Positions 24,854 to 33,194 of a stretch of DNA of 64,000 bases are shown here, piece by piece. Where the stretch lies: the NCBI GenBank assembly GCA_022449455.1, contig JAKUPL010000023.1:1-64000 (forward strand), given 5' to 3'. The DNA comes from Alcanivorax sp. GTDB lineage: Bacteria; Pseudomonadota; Gammaproteobacteria; Pseudomonadales; Alcanivoracaceae. The translations under genes and the position numbers were made by a program. Within the stretch, counting starts at the first letter, position 1. Each line of letters opens with the position of its first letter. A model generated the notes under the pieces. It was not told the DNA's origin and did no database searches. It saw only the letters and a list, made by a program, of their open reading frames with translations.

Positions 24854-25192
24854 TCAGACAGAGGGAGGTCGGAAGGGGGAGCGAAAGAATCCGCTGATAG
24901 GAGGACTGCTGGGAGCAATCGACAATGCCGGGCTACTAATCACCGTAAATGCCACCGGGACCGCACTCAGTCCGCTCAAGTGGGAAGCCTGATGGCAGCA
25001 GTGATGCCGATCACCGTCTCCGTCGTCCGATTGAGGCGTGGAGGTGACGATGTGAAGCTGGGAGGGCTCGTTGGTGGCCTCAGCGTGGGAATGTCCGTCC
25101 TTGTCCAGGGTATGCGCCACCACATCGCCACTCCAGACCAGGCTGTTGGTCAGGACCGCAAGGAGTGTGAGGGCATTCAGAAGACGGATCAT
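24854..25192 (-). CDS. small exported His/Cys protein of the second czc operon
   Basis: The 112-residue protein begins MIRLLNALTLLAVLTNSLVW, a signal sequence, followed by HTLDKDGHSHAEATNE and DGDRHHCCHQASH, clusters of His and Cys suited to metal binding in the periplasm. The C-terminus is Pro/Ser-rich. It is the same length as the protein at 197-535 and holds the same place, first before czcC, although the sequences are quite different. No named family is recognised. It is probably the first gene of the second czc transcript; no MerR-type promoter is visible upstream. Confidence 0.68.
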   Translation of the reverse strand: MIRLLNALTLLAVLTNSLVWSGDVVAHTLDKDGHSHAEATNEPSQLHIVTSTPQSDDGDGDRHHCCHQASHLSGLSAVPVAFTVISSPALSIAPSSPPISGFFRSPFRPPSV

Positions 25193-25284
25193 GAACTAAA
25201 TACTACCGGCCTCTACCTCGTTCGGCAACCGGACATTTTGTCCTATACTCAACGCCCCTGACACACCCGGCCAAGGAGAATGAT

Positions 25285-25716
25285 ATGCCCAGCCGTTTCG
25301 AAGAAGTCCGTGACGACGTGCTGTCCCACCCCCTGCACCGGGCCTGCGGCCTGCGCCTGCAGCGCGCCGCCGACGGCGAGAGCGAAGTGGAAATCGAACT
25401 TAACGACTTCACCCTCAACCCGGAGGGCTCGCTGCACGGCGGCATGCTGTATACGTTTTTTGACGTGGCCTGCTTTTTTGCCTGTCTGACCCTGCTGGAG
25501 GCGGACAAGCATCCGGTGTCGATCGAAACCCACACCAGCGTGCTGCGCGCCGCCTTCAAGGGCGACCGGGTGATGATTCGCGCCCGCGTGGACCGGCTCG
25601 GCCGGACCCTGGCGGCAATGCGCGCGGACGCCCTGGCGGTGAAACCCGACGGCAGCGAGAAGCTGATCGCCACCGGCTCGGTGACCAAATCCATCATCAG
25701 CCCGGCCGGCGCCTGA
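25285..25716 (+). CDS. PaaI-type hotdog thioesterase
   Basis: The 143-residue protein has the hotdog fold of the PaaI/thioesterase superfamily: LNPEGSLHGGMLYTFFDVAC holds the conserved HGG and catalytic Asp, followed by SIETHTSVLRAAFKGD and ARVDRLGRTLAAMRADA. It should hydrolyse acyl- or aryl-CoA esters; the particular substrate is unknown. It starts behind AAGGAG. It is the first GC-rich gene right of the metal region and is divergent from the czc transcript, so it marks the likely edge of the acquired segment. Confidence 0.85.
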   Translation: MPSRFEEVRDDVLSHPLHRACGLRLQRAADGESEVEIELNDFTLNPEGSLHGGMLYTFFDVACFFACLTLLEADKHPVSIETHTSVLRAAFKGDRVMIRARVDRLGRTLAAMRADALAVKPDGSEKLIATGSVTKSIISPAGA

Positions 25717-25883
25717 GCCCGCCCGGGCGACCAGACGGCCCGGGAAGGCGATGAAATGGTTTGTTTACTCTGATCCGGTAGTAGTATCTTCGTAGAAACA
25801 ATGAGCGCGCCGTGAACGGTGATGACTTTTTAACCAGCGGCGCCGATAATTTGAGCAGATTCATGGGGCAAGGGGAGATCACC

Positions 25884-26336
25884 ATGTACCGCATCATGGT
25901 TGTCGACGACGAAGATTATATTCTCAAGGCGCTGAACCGGGTTCTGGCGACGCGGCCGGACTGGGAAGTGGAAACCTACACGGACGCCGCCACCGCGTTA
26001 CGGCGCGCCCGCACCACCGTGTTCGACGCGGTGATCACCGATTACCGGATGCCGGACATGGACGGCATTGAGATGCTGCAGGAGTTGCGGACCATGCAGC
26101 CGGATACCATCCGTATCCTGCTCACCGGCGTGATCGATATCGACACCCTGATGTCCGCCATCAACCAGGCCGGCGCCTTCCGCTTCGTGCCCAAACCCTG
26201 GGACGACGACCAGTTGCTGGAAAGTGTCGAGGAGGGTCTGAAATTCCGCGATATCCTGGTGGAAAATAAAATTCTCGCGCAGACCGTTCGCGACCAGCGC
26301 GAAGCCCTCAGAAGCATGGGTTACGACGGGGAGTAA
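25884..26336 (+). CDS. single-domain response regulator
   Basis: The 150-residue protein is a CheY-like receiver: MYRIMVVDDEDYIL with the acidic pair, phosphoacceptor D53 (ITDYRMPDMDG), T81 and K104 (FVPKPWDDD), then a short helical tail without a DNA-binding domain. The start has AAGGGGAG upstream; a longer frame does not fit the family. It lies five bases before a histidine kinase gene, so the pair should form a phosphorelay acting through protein contact, as in RpfG-less or HD-free regulators. The output is unknown. Confidence 0.88.
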   Translation: MYRIMVVDDEDYILKALNRVLATRPDWEVETYTDAATALRRARTTVFDAVITDYRMPDMDGIEMLQELRTMQPDTIRILLTGVIDIDTLMSAINQAGAFRFVPKPWDDDQLLESVEEGLKFRDILVENKILAQTVRDQREALRSMGYDGE

Positions 26337-26341
26337 CCCGC

Positions 26342-27799
26342 ATGGATCTATTTACATCGTTACAGGGGCCGTTTGCCGGGCTGGGGAGCCAGGGGCTGTT
26401 TCTGATGTCCTCCACGGTGATCCTGCTGATCATCATTTTCTTCATGTACAAAACCTACCGGGCCTCCATGAACGTGGAAGCCAGGTTGTCGGAATTCGCC
26501 TCGCTGAGCCAGAGCGCCTTCGGCCGCAAACTGCGGTTGATCGAAGTGAACGCGGACGAGTACAAACTCAACAAACGGGTGCTCGGTCCGCTGGCGCGGA
26601 TCATCGATGAATACTGTGTAATGACCACCAACGAAAAAGGCATCATTACCTTCGCCAACGACCGCTTTCTGTCACTCAGCGGTTTTTCCTTCCGGCAGTT
26701 GATCGGCCAGCACGAAAGCATGCACCACCCCAAGGACCGCCCTGAGCTGAGCGCGCATTTCATGCGCTGCGAGCAGGCGCGCCGCGGCGTCTGGAGCGGC
26801 GAGGTGTGCGGCCGGGGCGAGGACGGTGAGCTGTACTGGGTGAATATGTTTATTTTCCCGTTGTCGTACATCACCGATGAGGACGACGGCTATATTTATT
26901 TCGGCACCGACATCACCCAGATCAAGGCGCAGAACAGTGAACTGATCCAGGCGGTGCGCGACAAGGACGATAAGATCAACCAGGTGGAGTCGATGCTGCT
27001 GCATTCGGAAAAAATGGCCTCCCTGGGCACGATTTCCGCGGGCATCGCCCACGAAATCAATAACCCGATTGCCTTCGTCTCCGCCAACCTGCGCCGCAGC
27101 GAGCAGTACCTGACCACCCTGTCGAAGGTGATCGCCGGGCTGCGCCGCCGTATCAGCCCGGAACGCTTTGAACAATTTCTGCAGGCGGAACAGTCATTGC
27201 GCCTGAATATGGATTCGCTGGAAATGATTCTTAACGATCATCCCCACCTGATGCGCGAAACCAGCGAAGGCATCGACCGGATCAAGAAAATCATCCGCGA
27301 TCTGAAGCACTTTTCCCATAACGAGCAGGAACGCTATCAGCCGGTGGATCTGTCCCGCTGCGTGGCCACGTCCATGAACCTGGCACGCCACGAACTGGAG
27401 CGCGTGCGGGTGACCACCCACCTGCCGCCGGATCTGCCGCCGGTGAACGGTTCGGAGAGTCAGCTCTCTCAAGTGCTGATGAACATTCTGGTCAACGCCG
27501 CCCAGGCGGTGGAGCAGGATGGCGAGATCCGCATCGAAGCGCACAGCGACGAGCAGTCGTATTGCCTGTCGGTGACCGACAACGGCCCGGGCATGGACGC
27601 GGCCCAGCTGGAACAGATCTTCGAGCCGTTCTTCACCACCAAACCGATCGGCCAGGGCACCGGCCTAGGGCTGTCCATCTCCCAGGACATTATTCAACGC
27701 CACGGCGGCACCCTCACCGCCACCAGCGCGCCCGGCGAGGGTACCCGCATCGACATCCGCCTGCCGCTGGCGGAAAAGAAGCGTGCCCATGCAGCCTGA
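26342..27799 (+). CDS. PAS-domain sensor histidine kinase
   Basis: The 485-residue protein has one N-terminal membrane helix (residues 22-36), a PAS domain (about 90-195, with TTNEKGIITFANDRF and a GRGEDGELYWVNM loop), a coiled coil, the HisKA box AGIAHEINNPIAF with H237, and an HATPase domain with LMNILVNAAQAVE, DNGPGMD and GQGTGLGLSIS. With no periplasmic domain it should sense a cytoplasmic or membrane signal. It phosphorylates, presumably, the receiver encoded just upstream. The following gene overlaps it by 11 bases. Confidence 0.9.
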   Translation: MDLFTSLQGPFAGLGSQGLFLMSSTVILLIIIFFMYKTYRASMNVEARLSEFASLSQSAFGRKLRLIEVNADEYKLNKRVLGPLARIIDEYCVMTTNEKGIITFANDRFLSLSGFSFRQLIGQHESMHHPKDRPELSAHFMRCEQARRGVWSGEVCGRGEDGELYWVNMFIFPLSYITDEDDGYIYFGTDITQIKAQNSELIQAVRDKDDKINQVESMLLHSEKMASLGTISAGIAHEINNPIAFVSANLRRSEQYLTTLSKVIAGLRRRISPERFEQFLQAEQSLRLNMDSLEMILNDHPHLMRETSEGIDRIKKIIRDLKHFSHNEQERYQPVDLSRCVATSMNLARHELERVRVTTHLPPDLPPVNGSESQLSQVLMNILVNAAQAVEQDGEIRIEAHSDEQSYCLSVTDNGPGMDAAQLEQIFEPFFTTKPIGQGTGLGLSISQDIIQRHGGTLTATSAPGEGTRIDIRLPLAEKKRAHAA

Positions 27800-28490
27800 T
27801 ATCCACTACCAGCTGACCGACACCGACGGGCAGGTAACCCACATCAAGTTGCACCAGGAACCGGAGAGCCACGGCCTGGCCGTGGACCCGGATTTCGTGC
27901 CCCCGGACTGGGCCCTGCTGGAACACTGCCAGTGCTCGCACTGCCCGCTGAGCCGCGACGAACACCGCTATTGTCCGATCGCCCGCAACCTGGCGTGGCT
28001 GCTCCCCGAACAACAATTGGGTCACTCCTTCGACCCCATTCATCTGCGCGTCGCCACCCGGGAGCGGGAATACCTGCTGGATACCACGGCGCAGCGGGCG
28101 CTCAGCTCCCTGTTCGGGCTGGTGTGCGCACTCAGCGACTGCCCGCACACCCGCTTCCTGCGGCCCATGGCCCTGTTCCATCTGCCGGTGAGCACGGAAA
28201 CGGAAACCCTGACGCGCGCCGCCGGCTTCTTTCTGCTGCAGCGCTACCTGGCGAAACGGGACAACCCCGAGCTGCCGCTGAACCTGGAGGATATGGACCG
28301 GGCCTACCGCAATCTGGGGGAACTGAACCGCTGTTTCGTGCGTCGTTTCCGTCACCCCGACGGCTCCGACGCGCCAATCAACGCGATGATTCTCTTGCAT
28401 GTGCTCACCAAGGAAGTGAACGGCGAACTGCACGAGCAGCTCGACGACCTGGCCGGGCTGTTCCGCCAGGCCGCCGGCCCCGCCCCCTAG
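27789..28490 (+). CDS. Cys-rich protein of unknown function, linked to a histidine kinase
   Basis: The 233-residue soluble protein opens MQPDIHYQLTDTDGQVTHIK, a beta-rich region, then has the cluster HCQCSHCPLSRDEHRYCPIA with four cysteines and two histidines that could hold zinc or an iron-sulfur centre. The C-terminal half is helical. A GTG two codons earlier is an alternative start. Its overlap with the kinase gene places it in the same transcript, so it may be a target or partner of the phosphorelay. I do not recognise the family with certainty. Confidence 0.7.
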   Translation: MQPDIHYQLTDTDGQVTHIKLHQEPESHGLAVDPDFVPPDWALLEHCQCSHCPLSRDEHRYCPIARNLAWLLPEQQLGHSFDPIHLRVATREREYLLDTTAQRALSSLFGLVCALSDCPHTRFLRPMALFHLPVSTETETLTRAAGFFLLQRYLAKRDNPELPLNLEDMDRAYRNLGELNRCFVRRFRHPDGSDAPINAMILLHVLTKEVNGELHEQLDDLAGLFRQAAGPAP

Positions 28491-28562
28491 CAACCCGATG
28501 CGCTTTCAGCGGCCGGCGTGTTAACGTCGATTTTCTTTTTCGTTTGTCTCGGGACTATCAAC

Positions 28563-29345
28563 ATGAAACTAAAAAACGCCGTGGCTCTGATCACCGGTTC
28601 GTCTTCCGGCATCGGCGCCGCCACCGCCCGTCTGTTCGCGGAGCAGGGCTGCCACGTGGTGATCAATTACAGCCGTAACGAAGAGGGCGCCCGCGCCGTG
28701 GCCAAGGATTGCGAGGCGTTCGGCGTCCGCACCCTGGTTCAGCAGGCGGACGTGTCCGACGACACCCAGTGCCAGACCCTGGTGGAAGCGACCCTGGCGG
28801 AGTTCGGCCGCCTGGACGTGCTGGTCAACAACGCCGGCACCACCAAGTTCTGCGCCCACCAGGACCTGGATGGCCTGAGCAAGGACGATTTCCTGCACCT
28901 CTACGCGGTGAACACCGTGGGGCCCTACCAGATGACCCGCGCCGCCGAGAAAGCGCTGCGCCAGGCGGGCACCGCCCAGGTCATCAACATGGCCTCCATC
29001 GCCGGCCTCGCCGGGGTGGGCAGCTCGATCGCCTACGCCGCCTCCAAGGGCGCCCTGCTGACGATGACCAAATCCCTGGCCCGGGTGCTGGGCCCGGAGA
29101 TCCGCGTCAACGCCATCTGCCCGGGCTTCGTGCAGGGCGAATGGCTGGAGAAAGGGCTGGGCAAGGAGGCTTACGCCAACCTGCTGGCCAAGACCAAGGC
29201 CGGCGCCGCCCTGAACGACGCCGCCTCCCCGGAAACCGTGGCCCAGGCGGTGCTGGGGCTGGTGATCGGCGGCGACCTGACCACCGGCGAAGCGATCCTG
29301 GTGGACGGCGGCAGCCACCTCAATGCCAGCGGCGTGCGCCGCTAA
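28563..29345 (+). CDS. short-chain dehydrogenase/reductase
   Basis: The 260-residue protein has the classical SDR motifs: ALITGSSSGIG for the cofactor, DVLVNNAGTT, a catalytic Ser in INMASIAGLAGVGSS, YAASKG with the Tyr-Lys pair, and NAICPGFVQ. The Arg/Asn at the cofactor site (NYSRNEEG) suggests NADP. It resembles FabG-like 3-oxoacyl or sugar dehydrogenases but the substrate is not predictable. An ATG 15 codons upstream gives a hydrophobic leader foreign to the family, so the shorter start is used. It ends 19 bases before the copper promoter. Confidence 0.85.
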   Translation: MKLKNAVALITGSSSGIGAATARLFAEQGCHVVINYSRNEEGARAVAKDCEAFGVRTLVQQADVSDDTQCQTLVEATLAEFGRLDVLVNNAGTTKFCAHQDLDGLSKDDFLHLYAVNTVGPYQMTRAAEKALRQAGTAQVINMASIAGLAGVGSSIAYAASKGALLTMTKSLARVLGPEIRVNAICPGFVQGEWLEKGLGKEAYANLLAKTKAGAALNDAASPETVAQAVLGLVIGGDLTTGEAILVDGGSHLNASGVRR

Positions 29346-29364
29346 CTCCTCCCACCGCTTTAAC

Positions 29365-29396
29365 TTGACCCCGGGGCTGCCCCGGGGTTTTATAGT
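29365..29396 (+). promoter_or_regulatory. CueR-like promoter of the copper operon (also a hairpin)
   Basis: TTGACC (29365-29370) and TATAGT (29391-29396) are 20 bases apart and the spacer carries the dyad CCCCGGGG-CTG-CCCCGGGG. The -35 hexamer and the long, symmetrical spacer match the other MerR-family promoters of this window, so a CueR-type copper switch is likely. The same bases (29369-29391, followed by TTTT) also look like an intrinsic terminator for the SDR gene upstream. Both functions may be combined. The -10 element stands only six bases before the copL-like start codon, which would give a leaderless mRNA. Confidence 0.55.
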
Positions 29397-29402
29397 TCTA
29401 CT

Positions 29403-29774
29403 ATGAATTCATCACTGCGGTCCCGCCCTGGTTTTCTGATTCTGCTGCTCTGGCTGGCGGGCGGGCTGCTGTGGTCGCCGGTACAGGCGGCCCACGTAAT
29501 GGCGGGGCCGGCACACGGCACCACCAGTGAAATGCCGTGCGCGGGCGCGCAAGCCGGAAGTGCCAGCGTTCAGATCCATTGCCAGGGCAACGCCCACGAT
29601 AGCGCGCCCTGCTCTTGCACCCAGGCCTGCCAGGCCAACGGCATGCCGGCCAGCCTGGCGCCGGCGCGACCGCCCCTGGTCACCCCCAGGCGTCACATCG
29701 CCCGCGCCGGCGAGCGGCTCGCCGGCTTCCACGCCTCCCCCTGGCGGCCACCGTCCGCACTACTCCCGATTTAA
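29403..29774 (+). CDS. CopL-like secreted Cys-rich copper operon protein
   Basis: The 123-residue protein has a signal peptide (FLILLLWLAGGLLWSPVQA) and a mature part with His and Met (HVMAGPAHG) and a cysteine group MPCAG, IHCQGN, APCSCTQACQANGMP. Size, export, CxCxxxC cluster and position just before copA match CopL-type metal-binding regulatory proteins of xanthomonads; the Arg/Pro-rich tail does not help. It would bind copper in the periplasm or tune induction of copAB. The assignment rests on context and cysteine pattern. It starts without a clear ribosome site. Confidence 0.55.
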   Translation: MNSSLRSRPGFLILLLWLAGGLLWSPVQAAHVMAGPAHGTTSEMPCAGAQAGSASVQIHCQGNAHDSAPCSCTQACQANGMPASLAPARPPLVTPRRHIARAGERLAGFHASPWRPPSALLPI

Positions 29775-29824
29775 AAGGTTCCATGCGCCCGTGGGCGCAC
29801 CTCTTTCTATTCAGGAGTCGTGAC

Positions 29825-31729
29825 ATGACCACTTCACCTCTTATGGGGCGTCGTCGCTTCGTCCAGGGTCTGGCCCTGGGCACCGGCGCTCTCGGCATCG
29901 GCGGGCTCGGCATGAGCCCCGCCAAACTGCTCGCCAGCCAGGGCCAGACCGGCGCCGCCACGCTTAGCGGCAACACGTTCAACCTGGCGATCGGCGGTGC
30001 CGATGTGAATCTCACCGGCACCACGCGCCCGGCCACGCTGGTCAACGGCAGCCTGCCTGCGCCCACCCTGCGCTGGCGGGAAGGCGACACCGTAACGCTT
30101 AACGTCACCAACTACTTGCCGGAAACCAGCTCCATCCACTGGCACGGGCTGCTGCTGCCCTTTCAGATGGACGGCGTGCCCGGGCTGTCGTTCGACGGCA
30201 TCGCGCCCGGCGAGACCTTCACTTACCGCTTTCCGATCAAACAAAACGGCACCTACTGGTATCACAGCCATTCCCGTTTCCAGGAGCAAAGCGGGGTCTA
30301 CGGCGCTATCGTCATTGATCCCGCCGAGGCGGACCCGGAACCGGTGGATCGGGACTACGTGATGGTGCTGTCCGACTGGAGCGACGAAAAACCCGAGCAG
30401 ATTTACGCCACCCTTAAAAAGCTCAGCCACTACTACAACTTCAACGAGCGCACGATCTTCGACACGCTGCGCGACTTCCGTGAAAAAGGCGTGGTGCAAA
30501 CGCTCAAGGACCGGCACATGTGGAACACCATGCGCATGAGCCAGAGCGACCTCGCCGACGTCACCGGCTATACCTATACCTACCTGCTTAACGGTCGCAG
30601 CCCGAACGCCAACTGGACCGGTCTGTTCAAACCCGGCGAACGAGTGAAGCTGCGCTTCGTCAACGCCAGCGCCATGACGTTCTTCGATATTCGCATCCCC
30701 GGCCTGGATATGACCGTGGTGGCTATGGACGGGCAGCCGGTGAAACCGGTGCGCTTCCATGAATGCCGGCTGGGCGTGGCGGAAACCATCGATGTGATCG
30801 TCACCCCCGAGAAAAAGCAAGCGTTCACCGTGTTCGCGCAAAGCATCGACCGCTCCGGCTTCGCGCGCGGCACCCTCACCCCCGACCCGGCCATGAGCGC
30901 GGCCGTGCCGGAGATGGACCCGCCGCCGCTGTTGGGGCACACCGAAATGGGTATGGGCGGCATGGCCGGCATGAACCATGGCGACATGGAAGGCATGAAC
31001 CACGGTGCGATGGATCACGGCAAGATGGACCATGGCGCCATGAAGGGCATGCAGCACGACGACATGGGTCACGGTGGTATGAAACATGCCGGGATGCAGC
31101 ATAAAGGCATGCAGCACGACGGCGACCACAAGGTGCCGTTCGCGTTCGTGGCGGATAACCCGGATCTGGCGCCGCGCACCAGCGCCGTCCAGCATCTGGA
31201 TTCCGAATACGGGCCGGGCGTGGACATGCGCGCCATGGCGCCGGCGGCAATGCTCGACGATCCCGGCATCGGCCTGCGCGAACGCGACTGGAAGGTCCTC
31301 ACCTACGCGGACATGGAGACCGCCGGCGGCCCGCCGGACAGCCTGACGCCGGACCGCGAGATCGTCTTGCACCTGACCGGCAACATGAGCCGTTATATGT
31401 GGAGCTTCAACGGCATCAAGTTCGCCGACTCCGTACCCCTGGAGCTTTACCACGGCGAGCGGGCGCGCATCACCCTGGTCAACGACACCATGATGACCCA
31501 CCCGATTCACCTGCACGGCCTGTGGAGCGACCTGGAACTGGGCGGCGGGCGACTGCTGCGCAAGCACACCATCACCGTGAAACCCGGCGAGAAACTCAGC
31601 TACCTGGTGCGCGCCGATGCCACCGGACGCTGGGCCTACCACTGTCATCTGCTTTACCACATGGAGGCCGGCATGTTCCGCGAGGTGCGCGTGGTCGACA
31701 ACGCAACGACGAAGGAGGCACGGTCATGA
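29825..31729 (+). CDS. copA: CopA-type periplasmic multicopper oxidase
   Basis: The 634-residue protein has a twin-arginine signal (GRRRFVQGLALGTGALG), three cupredoxin domains and the copper ligands HWHG, YWYHSHSRF, HPIHLHGLW and YHCHLLYHMEAGMF. Between domains 2 and 3 is a Met/His-rich segment (about residues 375-435; repeated MNHGDMEG, MDHGKMDHG, MQHDDMGHGG units) typical of PcoA/CopA. It oxidises Cu(I) and sequesters copper in the periplasm. The start follows CAGGAG; the longer upstream frame is rejected because it lacks the Tat signal first. It overlaps copB by four bases. Confidence 0.95.
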   Translation: MTTSPLMGRRRFVQGLALGTGALGIGGLGMSPAKLLASQGQTGAATLSGNTFNLAIGGADVNLTGTTRPATLVNGSLPAPTLRWREGDTVTLNVTNYLPETSSIHWHGLLLPFQMDGVPGLSFDGIAPGETFTYRFPIKQNGTYWYHSHSRFQEQSGVYGAIVIDPAEADPEPVDRDYVMVLSDWSDEKPEQIYATLKKLSHYYNFNERTIFDTLRDFREKGVVQTLKDRHMWNTMRMSQSDLADVTGYTYTYLLNGRSPNANWTGLFKPGERVKLRFVNASAMTFFDIRIPGLDMTVVAMDGQPVKPVRFHECRLGVAETIDVIVTPEKKQAFTVFAQSIDRSGFARGTLTPDPAMSAAVPEMDPPPLLGHTEMGMGGMAGMNHGDMEGMNHGAMDHGKMDHGAMKGMQHDDMGHGGMKHAGMQHKGMQHDGDHKVPFAFVADNPDLAPRTSAVQHLDSEYGPGVDMRAMAPAAMLDDPGIGLRERDWKVLTYADMETAGGPPDSLTPDREIVLHLTGNMSRYMWSFNGIKFADSVPLELYHGERARITLVNDTMMTHPIHLHGLWSDLELGGGRLLRKHTITVKPGEKLSYLVRADATGRWAYHCHLLYHMEAGMFREVRVVDNATTKEARS

Positions 31730-32442
31730 AACAGACACATCTGATAACCGCCGCTGCTTTGCTAGCACTGTCACCCTTGGTTCAGGCGGTGGACAAGCAC
31801 GAGCCGGCGTTCAGCCGTGTGATCGTCGATGAGTTCGAAGCCCGCGACGCCGATGAAGGCACCGTGGCCGCCTGGGAAGCCGCCGCCTGGTACGGCGGCG
31901 ACCTGAACAAGCTCTATCTCAGCACCGAAGGCGAACGCCTGATGGACAACGGCGGCGAAACCGAAGGCTTCGAGACCCGGGTTGCCTGGAACCGAGCCTT
32001 CGCACCGTTCTGGGACTGGCAGCTCGGCGCCCGCCGGGACTGGCAGCCGGACGATCCGAACCGGGACTGGGCCAGTTTCGGGGTTCAAGGGCTGGCGCCC
32101 TATCTGTTCGAAAGCGAGGCCACCCTGTTCGTGGGCGAGGAAGGGCTTACCAACCTGAGGCTGGAGGCGGAATACGAAATTCTGTTTACCCAGAAGCTGA
32201 TCCTGGTGCCGGCGGTGGAAGCCAACTTTTACGGTAAGGAGGATGAAGAACTCGGCATCGGCGAAGGGCTCACCGATATCGAAGCCGGCCTGCGGCTACG
32301 CTACGAGATCCGCCGTGAGTTCGCGCCCTACATCGGCGTGAACTGGGAGCGGCGGTTCGGTGATACCGCCGCTAAAACCCGTGGCGCTGGAGACGACGTT
32401 TCCGAGACCACCCTGGTGGCCGGCGTTCGCCTCTGGTTCTAG
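31726..32442 (+). CDS. copB: CopB-type outer-membrane copper resistance protein
   Basis: The 238-residue protein has a signal peptide (MKQTHLITAAALLALSPLVQ) and the beta-barrel domain of CopB/PcoB: DEFEARDADEGTVAAWEAAA, WYGGDLNKLYLSTEGER, LGARRDWQPDD, and the closing GVNWERRFG and VAGVRLWF strand. It lacks the long Met/His-rich N-terminal segment seen in many CopB proteins, as in the short PcoB-like form. AAGGAGG precedes the start, which overlaps the copA stop (ATGA). It should assist copper retention or export at the outer membrane. Confidence 0.93.
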   Translation: MKQTHLITAAALLALSPLVQAVDKHEPAFSRVIVDEFEARDADEGTVAAWEAAAWYGGDLNKLYLSTEGERLMDNGGETEGFETRVAWNRAFAPFWDWQLGARRDWQPDDPNRDWASFGVQGLAPYLFESEATLFVGEEGLTNLRLEAEYEILFTQKLILVPAVEANFYGKEDEELGIGEGLTDIEAGLRLRYEIRREFAPYIGVNWERRFGDTAAKTRGAGDDVSETTLVAGVRLWF

Positions 32443-32450
32443 GGCGCCGG

Positions 32451-33089
32451 TCAGCCCTCGTAGCTGTCCGCTTCCAGGTCGCGAAGTTCCTGGTTGGTCT
32501 GCACGCCCAGGTCCAGGTCGCTGAGCTTGCCGTTGGCGATGGAGTAGATCCAGCCGTGGATGCTCAGCGGCTGCTCGCGGCGCCAGGCTTCCTGGACCAC
32601 GGTGGTGTTGGCCACGTTGATCACCTGGCGGGCCACGTTCAGCTCGCACAGGCGATCCAGGCGGGCGCCGTCGTCGGGCAGCTCGGCCAGGGCCTTGCGG
32701 TTGCGCAGGTAAAGCTCACGCACCTGGCGCAGCCAATTGTCGATCAGCCCGTGGGGCTGGTCTTCCATGGCGGCGCGCACGCCGCCGCAACCGTAATGGC
32801 CGACCACCATGATGTGCTCCACCTTGAGCACGTCCACGGCGAACTGCAGCACGGACAGCAGGTTCAGGTCGGTGTGATTGACCAGGTTGGCCACGTTGCG
32901 GTGCACGAACAGCTCGCCGGGCATCAGGCCGACGATCTGGTTGGCGGGCACCCGGGAATCGGCGCAGCCGATCCACAGAAAGCGCGGGCTTTGCTGGTTT
33001 TCCAGGGTTTTGAAGAAGCCGGGGTTATCCAGCTCGATGTCTCGGCGCCACTCTTCGTTCTTTTGAAACAGTTCAGGCAGGGTTTTCAC
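32451..33089 (-). CDS. can: beta-class carbonic anhydrase
   Basis: The 212-residue enzyme interconverts carbon dioxide and bicarbonate. Zn ligands are C42 (GCADSRVPAN, with D44 and R46 of the active dyad), H98 and C101 (VGHYGCGGV). Length and sequence fit the Can/CynT2 branch of proteobacteria. It is convergent with copB, with only eight bases between the stops, and has no functional tie to the copper genes. A GGGAGC-like site precedes the start. Confidence 0.95.
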   Translation of the reverse strand: MKTLPELFQKNEEWRRDIELDNPGFFKTLENQQSPRFLWIGCADSRVPANQIVGLMPGELFVHRNVANLVNHTDLNLLSVLQFAVDVLKVEHIMVVGHYGCGGVRAAMEDQPHGLIDNWLRQVRELYLRNRKALAELPDDGARLDRLCELNVARQVINVANTTVVQEAWRREQPLSIHGWIYSIANGKLSDLDLGVQTNQELRDLEADSYEG

Positions 33090-33194
33090 GAATCAGCTCC
33101 CATTCGGAATCGCCCCATGATGCCGTACTCACCGAAAGCTGCAACGTGAAAAGTCTTTCAAAGTTTGGCGCCGGGGCCGGAACACGCCGGCGGC

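Noticed and set aside
30940-31140. Tandem repeat DNA in copA
   Set aside because: It encodes the Met/His-rich copper-binding segment normal for CopA, so it is coding sequence rather than a satellite or CRISPR-like array.
29834-31660. Minus-strand frame of about 600 codons antisense to copA
   Set aside because: His/Gly/Val-rich mirror of a multicopper oxidase gene; no ribosome site or family motif.
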